NCBI GenBank assembly: GCA_947624815.1
Contig: CANQME010000024.1
Coordinates: forward strand, 1 to 35,371
Direction: 5' to 3'
Source: an uncultured Lachnospiraceae bacterium
GTDB taxonomy: Bacteria > Bacillota > Clostridia > Lachnospirales > Lachnospiraceae
Length of the DNA stretch: 35,371 bases
Both the position numbers and the translations under genes were made by a program. Below, one piece after another: positions 8,182 to 20,700 of this stretch. The notes below the pieces were generated by a model that saw only the letters and a program-made list of their open reading frames with translations, made no database searches and was not told where the DNA came from. How positions within the stretch are numbered: position 1 is the stretch's first letter; each line of letters begins with the position of its first letter.

Positions 8182-8232
8182 GCCGCGACAGGCGGCGTCC
8201 GGACTTAAGGAAGGGAATGGAGGTTATCTATT

Positions 8233-11200
8233 ATGAGGAGAAGAAGGAATTGGGGAGCGGTATGCATACTGACGGCGGCCGTTCTGCTGCAGGCAGTATC
8301 CATGCCGTCGAACGCAGCGGCGATGACAGGGGCAGTCGAAGGGGCGCCGGTGATGCCGGCGCAGGAGCAGACAGTGGAAGTTGCCACGCCTTCGAAAGCG
8401 GCGCGGATATCGGAGCTTCCGGATATCTGGGAGAACTGGAACGGGGACGCGGATTTTACGGGAGACGGAACGAAGGAGAAACCGTATCAGATCCGCTCGC
8501 TGGCCGGTCTGATGGGGCTGTCCCGGGCGGTGGCGGAGGGCGAATCCTTCGCCGGGGAATATTTTGAACTGACACAGGACATCAATCTGGGGAATCTGGA
8601 TCTCAACGGCGGCAGCTGGAATCCCATCGGATGGTACCAAAGCGCGGAGGAAATGACCGGAGAGGTCCGAAATCCGTTCAGCGGACATTTTAACGGACGC
8701 GGACATACGATCCGGAACCTGCGGATCGTCTCCGGGAAGATGCCGCTGGATTATGTGGGTCTGTTCGGCGTGATCGACGGCGGAAGCGTGACGGACCTGA
8801 AGGTTCTGGCTCGCGACGTCGGGGGCACGGATCATGCGGCGGTTCTGGCGGGCGAGATCCGCGGCGGGGCGGTGATCCGGAATGTGACCGTATCCGGATA
8901 TGTAACCGCGGAAAACGGGCAGATTGGCCACGCGGGCGGAATTACGGCGGTGGCGGACGGCTCCGGAGGCCGGGTGACCATCGAAAACTGTTCGGCCGTC
9001 AATATCTCCGTCACCTCGGATCAGACGGAGGGCTGCGTAGGCGGCATCGCCGGCATGGCGGACGGCGCGGACCTGGTGGACAGCGTTGTGGAAACGGGCA
9101 GCGTCAATTCCGGGCATCTGAAGGGGCCCGGCTATGTGGGAGGCGTCGCCGGACGGATGGAAGACGCAAGGATCTACAATTCTTACGTAAATGGTCTGGT
9201 CGGCGGCCACAGAAGCCGCGCGGTCGGAGGAATCGTGGGCGAGTACGTCAGCGGCGACCTGATCCTGGCCAGATTCGCGGGAGAGACGGCGTCCACCGGC
9301 ATGGGAGCCGCCACCCGGGAAGGAACCTTTGTGGGAACCAGGGACATAAGCCATCCGTTCAGCTACGGCTCCTCTCCGGGAGACAACCTGGCCTATCTGT
9401 ATGCGGATACCGCGGCGGAGGCGAAGCAGGCGGTGGGCTCCGGGATCGCGGAGGACAATATGTTCCCGTATTCCGCCCATGTGGGGTACTGGATGGATAA
9501 CCAGCGAAGCGTATGCCTGCTGTCCGGCAACACGGAGAAGAATACGGGAGAGTATTTCTATCAGGAACTGGAAGCCGGCGTGAAAATGATTGTCACGGAA
9601 AAGCTGCAGAATGAATTCACGGCCCAGGAGTCGACGAAAGGGGTGGAATTCCGCCTGGATCATTTCGCTCCGGGGCAGCAGGGCCAGCCGGTGAAGGGAT
9701 ATCTTTTGTCGGTGCCGCGGATCGATACGAAGAACGCGGGCGGAACCTACGATACAGACGTGGCGTCCTTTACGGCCATGCCGGAGGGAAATTTGTCCTA
9801 TTACCGGCCGATCGACAAGAATCATCCCGCTGCGGTGGCGGCAGGAGTAACGGTATCCGTGACGACCTCGCCGAACAACCGGGACGGGAGCCGGTATCAG
9901 ATGGCAGCGGATGCGTCGGAGCGGGGCGGGGTGAAGCCTCCGGTCTATATTAACCAGATGGGACGGCAGGTTCCCATGACGTATGTGACCGGCGGCACCT
10001 ATGTGTTTACGATGCCCGCACGCGATACACAGATCAATGTGGAATACGTGAAGGTGACGACCGAACTTGCCATGACGCCTGCCGCAGCGGAGATTACCGT
10101 GACCCAGACCCGTACCGGCGACCGGAAAGCGCCGGATACGGTAACGGAGGTCCACGACGCAGGAGGGAATCTGATCGCCAGATATATCGACGGTACGCCG
10201 GATCCTTCCGTAGAGGTACAGCCGGTCCGGATCCGGAGCGAGCACAATGCGGACGGAGGCACGGCCGACCGGTCGGTCCTGTGGTCGGTGGACGACGGGG
10301 ATCTGATCAGCCTGATGACCGACGGCGGCTATACGGAGCGGGACGCGCAGATCATGCCGAATATGAACAGCGCGTTTATACGCGGGACGCTTGAGAAGCA
10401 GGTGAAGGCCCAGGCGGACGGCGGATATCTGGAAGCGATCATGCCGGCGGTCTATGAAAAGCACGCCGTCGTGACGGCGTCGTCCAATCCGGACACATCG
10501 GCCGACCGGGTGCCGGTGTACGGGAACTGCAAGGTAACGGTGCGGTTTCGGATCCTGGATCTCACGACCCGGAGAGTGGAGGGACTGCAGCTGAACAAGA
10601 GCGACCTTGTGCTGACCGTGACCAGGACGCTCACGGGCCGGCGTACGGCGCCTGCGGAGACGATTACCTGCTCGGAGCCGGTGATTCTGGCGGCGGGACT
10701 CTATCCGGAGAGACCGTTCTATAAGAATGTGAGCTGGAGCGACCATGACGGCGGTGCGGCGGTCGTACTGACTCCGCAGGGGGCCAATGCGTCCCAGTGC
10801 GCCGTAGCGGTGCGCTTCGACCCGGAAGGAAAGGCGAATCCGGCGTGGATCCAGAACGTGATCAATGAGGACAACCAGAAGAAGAAAGAGGATCCGTATG
10901 CCCGCCTGGAGGGACATGCGGAGTACACGGAAACGGTAACGGCGGTATCGGAGGACCAGACCCATGGAGTGGTTTCCGCCCGGTGCCGGGTGACGCTGCG
11001 GTTCGAGACGGTGGATAAGACGGGCGGTTACGGCGGCTTTGGGAGCGGCGGTCACAGCGGTTTCGGAGGCAGTCATGGCGGCTCCGGTTATGGAGGCCAC
11101 GGTGGCTATGGCGGTTCTGGCGGCGGCTCCGGTTCCGGCGGTCACAGTGGATTCGGCGGCTCCGGCGGCCCGGGTTCCGGCGAGAACGGACAAAACAGCG

Positions 11201-11646
11201 GTTCAAAAACACGGATTCCGGGAGCTTTGGTTCCCGGCGCGCCCGGCGCCGTACCGTCCGGGCCCCTTGGCGAAGGGGGACCGTCTGCCATAACGGGAAT
11301 CTGGCGGCAGGCGGCGGACGGCAGATGGATGTTCGAGGCGGGGCAGCAGGTCGTCGCCGGCCGCTGGGCCTATCTGTCCAACCCTTACGCGGATACGTCC
11401 GGGGGACAGCCGGCCGCAGACTGGTTCTATTTCGACGGGGACGGCTACATGGCCGTCGGATGGAGATGGATCGCGGACGGAAGCGGAACGGAACGCTGCT
11501 ACTATTTCAATGAACAGCCGGACGGAACCAGGGGGGCCATGCTCCACGGAGTGACCACGCCCGACGGATGGCAGGTGGACCATAGCGGCGCCTGGACCGT
11601 GGACGGCAGCGTGCAGACCAGACAGCCGGTACAGAGGCAGGATTAG
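8233..11646 (+). CDS. secreted GLUG-repeat surface protein with Gly-rich linker and cell-wall-binding repeats
   Basis: The product is 1137 residues. A signal peptide (1-29, RRRRNW then a hydrophobic core ending SNAAA) is followed by a beta-helix-like region (about 90-340) with GLUG-type units such as VGLFGVIDGGSV, VGGIAGMADGA, VGGVAGRMEDA and VGGIVGEYVSG. Next come beta-sandwich-like repeats (about 440-925), a Gly/Ser/His/Tyr/Phe-rich linker (about 930-990, GGYGGFGSGGH-type units) and C-terminal aromatic repeats (about 1020-1137: DGRWMF, ADWFYFDGDGYMAVGWRW, CYYFN) resembling choline/cell-wall-binding repeats. No LPxTG signal is present, so non-covalent wall attachment is the likely mode. The ATG at 8233 has GGAGG eight bases upstream. 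GLUG proteins are often adhesins or IgA-protease-associated; here a surface-adhesion role is inferred from architecture and neighbours. Confidence 0.85.
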   Translation: MRRRRNWGAVCILTAAVLLQAVSMPSNAAAMTGAVEGAPVMPAQEQTVEVATPSKAARISELPDIWENWNGDADFTGDGTKEKPYQIRSLAGLMGLSRAVAEGESFAGEYFELTQDINLGNLDLNGGSWNPIGWYQSAEEMTGEVRNPFSGHFNGRGHTIRNLRIVSGKMPLDYVGLFGVIDGGSVTDLKVLARDVGGTDHAAVLAGEIRGGAVIRNVTVSGYVTAENGQIGHAGGITAVADGSGGRVTIENCSAVNISVTSDQTEGCVGGIAGMADGADLVDSVVETGSVNSGHLKGPGYVGGVAGRMEDARIYNSYVNGLVGGHRSRAVGGIVGEYVSGDLILARFAGETASTGMGAATREGTFVGTRDISHPFSYGSSPGDNLAYLYADTAAEAKQAVGSGIAEDNMFPYSAHVGYWMDNQRSVCLLSGNTEKNTGEYFYQELEAGVKMIVTEKLQNEFTAQESTKGVEFRLDHFAPGQQGQPVKGYLLSVPRIDTKNAGGTYDTDVASFTAMPEGNLSYYRPIDKNHPAAVAAGVTVSVTTSPNNRDGSRYQMAADASERGGVKPPVYINQMGRQVPMTYVTGGTYVFTMPARDTQINVEYVKVTTELAMTPAAAEITVTQTRTGDRKAPDTVTEVHDAGGNLIARYIDGTPDPSVEVQPVRIRSEHNADGGTADRSVLWSVDDGDLISLMTDGGYTERDAQIMPNMNSAFIRGTLEKQVKAQADGGYLEAIMPAVYEKHAVVTASSNPDTSADRVPVYGNCKVTVRFRILDLTTRRVEGLQLNKSDLVLTVTRTLTGRRTAPAETITCSEPVILAAGLYPERPFYKNVSWSDHDGGAAVVLTPQGANASQCAVAVRFDPEGKANPAWIQNVINEDNQKKKEDPYARLEGHAEYTETVTAVSEDQTHGVVSARCRVTLRFETVDKTGGYGGFGSGGHSGFGGSHGGSGYGGHGGYGGSGGGSGSGGHSGFGGSGGPGSGENGQNSGSKTRIPGALVPGAPGAVPSGPLGEGGPSAITGIWRQAADGRWMFEAGQQVVAGRWAYLSNPYADTSGGQPAADWFYFDGDGYMAVGWRWIADGSGTERCYYFNEQPDGTRGAMLHGVTTPDGWQVDHSGAWTVDGSVQTRQPVQRQD

Positions 11647-11662
11647 GATTAGGATTAGGATT
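11639..11662 (+). repeat. AGGATT hexanucleotide repeat, four copies
   Basis: Four perfect tandem copies of AGGATT cover the stop codon of the GLUG gene and the start of the gap to the giant gene. Every copy contains TAG in the gene's frame, so slippage here would alter spacing but not the protein. Confidence 0.85.
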
Positions 11663-11663
11663 C

Positions 11664-11689
11664 GGGCCGTCTGCGTAGACAGACGGCCC
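11664..11689 (+). other. perfect 10-bp hairpin just before the giant adhesin gene
   Basis: GGGCCGTCTG (11664-11673) and CAGACGGCCC (11680-11689) form a perfect stem with a 6-base loop, CGTAGA. No T-run follows; the AGGAGG of the next gene starts four bases later. It could stabilise or separate the two messages or modulate initiation on the giant gene, rather than act as a true terminator. Confidence 0.7.
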
Positions 11690-11705
11690 TGCAGGAGGTA
11701 TGAGG

Positions 11706-14700
11706 ATGAGAAAGAAATGGATCCGGGAAAGACAAAAACAGGTGCAGGCGGGGATTCTGGCGATCCTCTGCTTCTGCATGGCCGTACTGCCCCTGTTTGA
11801 CATGACGTCCGTCGTAGGCCGCGCGGCCACATTCAGCGGCCCGAATATCTGGAGCGGCGGTTCGGAGATGCTGTTCGGCCACAAAAGGAACTATCTGTAC
11901 CGCTGGTCGGACGGTTACCAGATGACATTCTGCATCTCGCCGGGAAAGCATATGGGAGTCAGCGTGGTATCCGAGGCGATCCGGACTACGGTAGACGATA
12001 TGGGGATCCCGTATATTAAGAGTCCGGGCGATTATGAGCTGCTGGCGGACGTCTGCTTCTGGTATGACCATCACGGCGCCGACCGGGCGGATAACGCCAC
12101 CTATGCGGCGGCGCAGACGGCGATCTGGGCCATCATGAACGACGGATGGGAAAGCGCCGGGGCGCTGGAGGCAATCGTGGACCGCCATGTGCCGGGAACG
12201 CTTGCCCGCTGGCACGAGCTTCAGGCTTATGTGGAACGTACCGGCGGCCCGGGCGCGGAGATCCCTGCGTGGCTTAAGACGTCCAGAAGAGACGCGCGGA
12301 AGGAGCCTCACGCGATGCGCCAGAAGGACGGGGTCTGGAAGCGGGAGTTTGATATTTCGTCCGTTCCCCAGCTGGCTCCCTGTGAATGGCAGTTCGAAGG
12401 AGACGCCGCAGGCTGGTCCGTTCAGACGTCGGGAGGGAAGCTGGTCTTTACCTGCACGGACGGCCAGGTTTCGGAGATGATCGTATCCACTCCCGTTCCC
12501 GACAGCCTTGCCCAGTGGGAGCATAATACGGAGACGCTGAACATCTATCTGCCGAAGGGGAGTACTTCAATCCTGCAGGCCATGATAAGCGCCGGTCTTC
12601 CCACGTCCAGATTCTACCTCTGCCTGACCGGCGGGGAGGCCGCCCCGGAAGAGGAGAATGAGGTGGAGCTTACGATCTACCGGCATCAGGAGACATTTTC
12701 GTCCCATTACCAGGTGGGTCTGGAAAAGCTATGCGCGGAGACCGGACAGCCGCTGGCCGGCGCACGGTTTCAGGTTCTTGAGGCGTTTGACGCGGCCCAG
12801 ACGGGAGGGCTTCTGGATCCCGGAAGCATGACGCCAAGACCGGCGGTCTGGAGGGATTTTAAGATCTGCGGCGACGAGGCGACGGATGAAGAAGGACATT
12901 TTATTCATGGCGACCGGAAGAGCTATGAATACGAGAAGACCTATTGCAGCGGCCATCCGAAACCCGGAGCCTCGGAAGAGGAGGAAATACCCGAAGAACG
13001 GAAAGCGGGAGCTGCGGAAGATAAGGAAATGTCTGAAGAACGGAAAGCGGGAGCTGCGGACATTGAGGATGACGCAGAGGCGGCCGCGGAGCAGCAGAAG
13101 AGAGCGGAACGGCAATGGGAGGCGCTGGTGGAGCAGTGCGCCGCCTACAATGAAGGGAATCATTTCCATAACGTGACGCCGGGAGCGGCGCTGGAGGAAA
13201 TGCTTGCGGACCGGGACGCGTCGTATGAGCAGTTCATCGGTCTGGAATACAGGTATGCCTTCCGGGAGACGCAGGCCAGATACGGGTATGTCCGGCACGG
13301 GCAGCACCGGGACGACCGCTCGATCCCCATCTTGCGGGTCTCGTCGCTGGAGGCGGGAGGAAGCGTGTATGAGGACGGGAGATCGGAGGAGGCTGTGGTC
13401 AATGAAGACATTGGACAGAGGACGTACCGGCCGGCAGCGGAGACGAAAAGAGAGCCGTACCGGCCGGCAGGAACGGTTCGGCAGGCCGCAAAACCGGGTG
13501 GAGGCCGGGATTGGGGGTGGAAGAACAGGATCCGGAAGGAGGCGGGGAGCGGTGAGCGGAAAAAGGACCGGACGCCGTCCGGAAAGCCGGCGGAATCGGA
13601 TTGGCCGTTCAAAACAGCCACGCCTGCGAACGCCGAAGAGGCGGCGGAACCCGGTTGGGACGCGCTTGCCGCGGCGACGCCGTCTGACGCGGAACGGTCC
13701 GGAAAGCTTCGGTATCTGTTTCTCGGAAGAACAGGGAAGGGGCCGGCAGGAGATCCGGAGGAGGAGGATATCCTGGGAGAACCGGCGCTTCCGGAACCGG
13801 TGGAGGACGATGTCGAATGGGTGACGCCGAGGCCCTATGACACGGAACCGCAGTATCCGGCGGCGGTAACGGATCACCGGACGGAAGGAGAGCTTCATAT
13901 CAATAAGAGGGATATGGAGCTGTCGGACGGAGAGGGGAACGGTTATGACAGCTATGGAGATACCCAGGGAGACGCGACGCTGGAAGGGGCGGTCTATGGC
14001 CTTTACGCGGCGGAAGATATCATTCATCCGGACGGGAAGACCGGCGTGGTCTACCGGGCCGGGGAGCTGACGGCGGTGGCGGCTACGGATAAGAATGGGG
14101 ACGCGTCCTTCATGGCGTATACGGAGGAAGGAGCCCTTATGGATGGGGCTTTCGGGCAGTCCCGAAGCGGGCGGCAGCCGGACTCCTGGATCGGCCGGCC
14201 GCTGATCGCCGGGCGTTATCTTGTGAAGGAGATCGCCAGATCGGAGGGATACGAACTGACAGTGGATCCGGCGGCCGTGAAGAAGGCGAAAGCGGCCGGC
14301 CGCGCCGACGTGACCTCGGCCATGAGCCATCCGATCGATATGCATGACGGCTCCTGGCTGGAGTTTGAGGTGACCTGCAGGGATACGTCGGAGGGCTTCG
14401 ACATTCTGGTCAGCGGGTTTCCGGAAGGGTCTGCCTTCTTCCGGTCGGGGATGGAAGAGACATCCGCCGAGGAAGAGGTCGTGACGGGAGTCCGGATGGT
14501 TCCCACCGGGGAATACGAGCGTGCCAAAGGCGGCGAATACCGGCTGGATGCGACCGGAAGCCGGATTCCGAAGCGCGACGGAGATGGCAGCATTCTTTAT
14601 GATGAAGAAAGCCCAGTGATGAGGACATATTTTGCAGTGAGAAGGTCCTCGTATTATCCGGGCGGCGAATATGAGATCACGGTGGATCCTAAGAAGTGGA

Positions 14701-17700
14701 GGGATACCGGAGCGGCAGACGGAACCTATATCCGGGAAGAGGTAAACGCCATCCTGGAGCAGCTGGGGTATGTGAAGGCGGATCCGGACAGCGCCCCGTG
14801 GACGGTGCTGCAGCTTGGCGGGAAAACGAATCAGAGCCTGGCGCGGGAGATCCTGGAATGGTACGGCTCCGCGTCCTTCTGGAGCTGCGCCATCATCGAC
14901 CGGGTCTGGGAGGAAGACGGAGTCTGGAAAGCCCTGGCGTTCCATGATTATCCGGGAGGCAGCGCGGTCTATGAGGCGGCGTCGGATACGGTGTATGTAC
15001 GGGTACCGGTGCGGGTCGGAGGCGGCAAGAGGCATATGTACGTGCCGTTTCCTTCCGGCGCCTGTGTGATCAGAAACGGCTATGTGACGCTGGCCTCCGT
15101 GAAGCAGAAGGATGGTGAGATCCCCTTCGGAGCGGTGATGGAGGACTATCTGGAACCGGAATATGCGCCGCTTTATGAGCGGTACGCAAAAGGAGACTAC
15201 CTTCTGGACGGCAGAGGGGAGCCGATCCCCATATACAGGGAGGAATATATCCTGGAAACCAGGACCAATACGACGAGCGACTACGCGCTTACGCCTCTGG
15301 ACGCGGTCTATGACGCGGCCGCCGGAAGCTATCGGATCCATGTCGATAATACCGTTGACTGGAGTCGGAGAGAGGAACCGCTCGTGATGACGTTCCGTGC
15401 TTCTGCGCCGGAAAAGACGCGGATCCATGAGGGCAGGCAGATGTTTTACAGCGATTATCTGACGGATATTGCAGGCGCCGGAGCCAGCGCGTTCGCGTGC
15501 GTCCGGGGAGACGAACCGGCGGGGGCGGCAAAGCTGGTCTATCCGGGGCAGATCTCGCCTGTACAGGACGGTACGGGGGTTTTCGGAGCCGGAAGCAGGC
15601 GGGAGCCCTTAAGAATGGGAGAGAGGATCATTACCCAGAGGGTGAAGGTGATCAAGACGGTCACAGCGCCGGACGGGACGCCGGCGCGGGAACAGCTGCC
15701 GAACTTCCGGTTTAAGGCGTATCTGAAGAGCAATCTGGAGCGGCTTTACAGGGATGAGAACGGCGCGGTCGTATGGCTTGACCGCCGCGGACGCGCGGTC
15801 GATATTGCGGAGAAGAAGCGGACGTATCCGGCGAAGGTTCCCGGGATCTTCACGAAGGTACCCAGACAGACAGCGCCGCTTTATAAGCAGAACCGGGACG
15901 CGGTGATTGCCGGCGAGGTGTTATACCGGGACGGGGAGGATAAGCCCCGGGACGGCTATACGGCGGTACTTGAAACGGTCGAGAAGACGCTGGCGGACGG
16001 GACCGGCTTCCGGAAGATGCGGGTATATAATTATGATAAGTTTTTCGACGCAATGACGGTGGCTAATTATGACAAATGGGACGACGGGACTGCCCGGTCG
16101 ACGTCTTACAGGCCCCGCGGCAATACGGTCAACCGAAGCAAAGCGGCGGTGGAAAATGAGAAGGCGTCGGATATGGTCCGACAGTTCGCCATTGACTGGT
16201 ATCTGGACGGCGAAGCGGCGCGGATGGATACGGAGGGGACGACCGCCTACGGGGATCAGCTTTATGACGAGGCGCTGCGCCGGGCGATCCGGAAGGCGGA
16301 GAATTATCTGAAACCGTTCTTTGCCTATGACCTGGATGAGATCTATGCGATCGCCTGGGACGGGGAAGCCGGAGGCGGTCCGGATGGAGATCCCTCGACG
16401 GTGAGCGCCGACGATACGGCAGAGGGGAGTTGCTTCGGCGTTTCTGCGGGACTGCCCTACGGGACGTATGTCATAGCGGAACAGCAGCCCCATTATGCGA
16501 AGCTTCGGGATTTCAGAAACCGCCATTACCGGACCGGCAGCCCGAAGGAGGTCTGTGTGCCGTCGCTGTATCTGCAGACGGAGATGGAGGATCCGGACGA
16601 CGTCCTGAGCGCGGAGTACCTTTATGACAGCCAAATGTCCATGGAAGAGATGCAGGAAAGGTACCGGATCCGGTTCGGGGAGGAAAGACCCGGACCGGAG
16701 GCAGACGGGGCGGCGGCGTATGTGACGGAAGCCGGCGGTCACATCGGAGAATATGAGATCTACCAATACGGCATGGATATGGATCTGATCAGCAACGGCG
16801 CAGGAAGCGCGGGAAAGGGAGATTATTTTGCGCTTACCCAGGACAGATGGAAGCCGTATCCGAATTACTATAACGAAGCGGACGACCGGACGGCGGGGGA
16901 GGTGACGTATTATCTGTCGGAAGGAAAGCCGGGCAGCAGGGAGGCCGGTCAGGTCTACCGTTACAGCTCGGTAACGGAGGATGCGGCGAATGCGGACGGA
17001 GTGCGCTTCGCAGGCGGGCCCGTTTCGGCAGAAAATCCGAGAGGGTATTATTTCCGGGATCATGTAAAGGCCATGCGCGGCGTCAGGACGGCGTACGAGG
17101 GACTGTTCAGCCCTGCGCTGGTGCCCGAAAGCCCTGAGGAAGGCGTCTGCGCCCGCGTGCGGTTCGCCAATATTCCTTACAGGACGAGACTGCGTATCGA
17201 GAAGCTGGATTCGGAGACCCGGGAGAATCTGCTGCATGACGACGCCATTTTCAATCTCTACGAGGCGGAACGGGAGGAGGCGCCGGACGGGGAAGGACGT
17301 GTGCGTTTCTATGACGCGGACACGACGGTAAAGGGCAGTCGGGAATTTCTGGAAAGCATGAGAGCTGCGGATATCCGTCCGCTGCCGGGCGGCGGTTATC
17401 AGGGAGTGGTTTCGGAGGGAACCCCGGTCTGCCGGGAGAAAAAGCGGGTGTTTCAGACGGATGAGCGCGGAGTGAGAACCGGCGAATTCCGTTCCTATAC
17501 GACGGCCCGCGACGGGGCGCTTGAGAAGGCGGGGGAGGATTTCGCCGGCGGATACGGCCTGCAGAACGCGGGCTGGCTTGAGACGCCGGAACCCCTGGAC
17601 GCCGGAGCGTATGTTCTGGCAGAGGCGAAGGCTCCCGACGGATATGTACGAAGCCGTCCGGTCGCGGTGGAGATCTACAGCGATACGGTTACGTATTATC

Positions 17701-20700
17701 AGAGGGGAGACAGGGACCGGCGCGTTGTGGCGACCATATACGGGACGGATGCGGAAGGCGCGGAGGGACCGGAGGATACGGCGCGGATCTATGTGGAAAA
17801 CGAGCCTGTCCGCCTGTTGGCGGAGAAGCGGAAGGAAGCTCAGGCAGACGGCGGAGGCGGAGACGGGCGGCCCCGGACCGTGACCTTCCGGATCAGCGGC
17901 CGGGTGGACGCGGGACTCGGTGAGATCGGCGGCAGCGCCAATTATGAATACGCCTTCCGCAACGGCGTTTACCTGGGATACGCCTGGCGGAAGGGAACGC
18001 TGGAATATCTGAAGGCGCTTAAGGATTCCGGAATGGACGTCCGGATCGTATATCACGGAGGGATATTCGCAGGCTACGGATATGTCACGCAGACGCTTGA
18101 GACGGCCGACGACCGCAGCGGATATGTGACGGGGGCGCTGATGACCCTGTATGAAGGGATGGAGCTGACCCCTTCCGGCGACAGGGAGGATCTGGCCTAC
18201 GAAGGGCTTGTCGTGGAACGCGGCGGAACCGGCAACGTGACGAGGATGTACGTAAAGAAAGGGTACGCCGGATCCCGGACGGAATTTGTGAACACAGGGC
18301 GCACATCTTCGGAACCGCCCGGGGACGTATGGAGCGCGGTGCGGACCGAACGGGACGATACGGATATTCTGTTCCATGATCTGGGCGGTCTGGAGCTGTT
18401 TCGGACGGAAACCGTTGCCGGCAAAAGGGTGCTGTACGCATACGGACGTGACCATAGCCGTCTGGAGGTGGGGCAGCTGGAGGAGGATAAGGAGCTGTGT
18501 CCGGCGACAGACGGCAGCCAGTCGATCTTCGCGTTCCGAAACGGCGCGCCGGTCTTCGAGCTGGCCGGTGGGGATTTTAAGCGGATCTCCTATTCGGCTG
18601 CGGATAAGGTGTTTGAGGGAGCGTTTGCCCGTCCGAAGAGGCGGCCCGACGGTACGGTCGGAATGAGCGGGGGCGTGGCGCTGTTCCATCTGGCTGCGGA
18701 CGGCAGCAGGGACAGTCTAACGGATCCGTATACGGGGATGGCCTACGTGCTGGCCGAAAGCAGACCGGCAGACGGGGATGACCGCGGCAGCGCCGGAATG
18801 GGGTTTGACATGGAGACTTTAACGGGAGCGGAGAATGTCCGGGTACTGGTATGGCCGGTGACGGTCAGCCGCGACAAAGAGGGGCGTCTTATGGCGCGGG
18901 AGAAGATCGCCACTTCCAGGATCGCCACGCCTGGAGAAACGGCGGATACGGAGTATCTGACCGGGACCTGGGAGCCGGAGGACGGCGGACAGAGCCACCA
19001 AATGTCGTCGCTTGTCAAAAACCGCTTCGGTCAGGATCTGAACGGAGAGCCGGTTTTTGCCGGGAATAACGGAAGCTTCGGAAAAACCGTCAGACCGGTC
19101 TATGACAGGCATGGACTGCCCCGGTATTACCGCTGCAGCGGTCAAAGCTATGAGACGGAAATTCCGCTTTATGACCGGAGCGGCCGGCCGGTGAGGGAGA
19201 AGACGGCGGATCTGGCCGGTCATTATGACGAGGCGTCCTATGTAATGGAGAACGGGAAGATCCTTCACCGTGCCGGAGAGAGCTATATCCTGGAGAATAC
19301 CTGGATAACGGGCGAGAGCACGCCGGACGATCCGTTTTCGGGACATATGACGAAAGGACAGGCGGATCTGCTCCGCAGAGTACCTTCAGGCGCTTATATC
19401 ATGGAGGAACTGGCGGCGCCGGAGGGGTACCGGAAGGGGCTTCCCACCGGCGTGGTCGTGGAGGAGACGGCGGCGGTTCAGAGGACGGAAATGACGGACA
19501 GGACGACGAAGCTCCTGATCGGAAAGATAGATGGGACGGAGAGTTATTCCTATCAGGTCCTGGATATGAGGCGGACGGACGATTCCGGAAGAACGGCTGT
19601 GCTGGGAACCGTCACGGAAGGGAAGGGGGCGTTTCGTCATACCCAGATACCCGGCGCCCGTCTGACGCTTTATGAGGCGTCCAGGGTATATACGTCGGAT
19701 CTGGAGAGATATCCGAACGGAACCTATCTGAAGAAAAAGGACGGCAGACCGTTCCGGTTCCACTCTACGGACAGCCGGCCCGGCGCAGAGGAGGAGCTGA
19801 CCGCATCGTGGATCTCCGGAGACCGGCCGGTCTATCTGGAGGGACTCCCTGCCGGAGAATACCTGCTGGAGGAGACGGAGACGCCGGCCGGCATGGTCAG
19901 CGCGCCTGCTGTGGAGGTTACGGCAGGGAAGACCGGGCAGGTACAAACCTATATTCTGTATAATGACCATACGAAGGTGGAGCTTGAGAAATATTCCGGG
20001 GACGGCGCGGATCGCAATCTGGTAAACGGCGCAGGATTTACAATCTTCGAGGCGGTTACGGACGCGCAGGGACAGGTCGTTTACGACGGGAACGGATGGC
20101 CCGCATATGATCCGCAGAAGGCGGTGGACCGCTTCGTCAGCTGCGACGGAGAGAAGTACCGGGGCTTTATCCGGGAATTCGAAGAGCAGTTCGGACGGTA
20201 CGGAACGGGGCTTAGGGCCGTGTCCTGGGAATACGGAGGACAGAACCGGACTGCATATTATGTCAATCATACCCAGCTTGACGCGTCCGAGGACGGCGGC
20301 AGCGGCACGGCATTTCCCACTACGGTGCAGATGACGCTTCGGACCGACAGCGGCGAGGAGCTGCGGGTCACGGCCTATGGGCAGGGAGAGAGCCGGCTGG
20401 GGCAGAACTGGGTCTATGAATACCGGCTGGACTATCATGCGCTGCCGGAGGTGAACGAGAGAGCGTCGTCCTATCTGACGGTGGACGGAATGAGGCGGTG
20501 GGACTATCTGCCGGCGGGGGCGGCGTATGCGGCGGTGGAAACGGAGCCTCCGGCCGGTTATGCGGCGGCGGAACCCGTGCTTCTGAAGATACAGGATACG
20601 GCGGATATTCAGCGGTACCGCGTCCGCAATGAGGAAGGGGCGATCATGATCTCCAAGAGCTTCAGCGGCGGAGGCGAGCTTTCCGGGGCGCGGCTGCGTC

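Noticed and set aside
8224-11193. Very long open frame (989 codons) on the minus strand opposite the GLUG gene
   Set aside because: It is the complement of a GC-rich coding frame, with Arg/His/Ala-rich composition, no family signature, no ribosome binding site and a strong real gene on the other strand.
12729-18689. Two minus-strand open frames of about 900 codons opposite the giant adhesin
   Set aside because: Same artefact: the plus-strand frame has signal peptide, domains and a good ribosome binding site, while the minus frames have biased composition and no recognisable domain.
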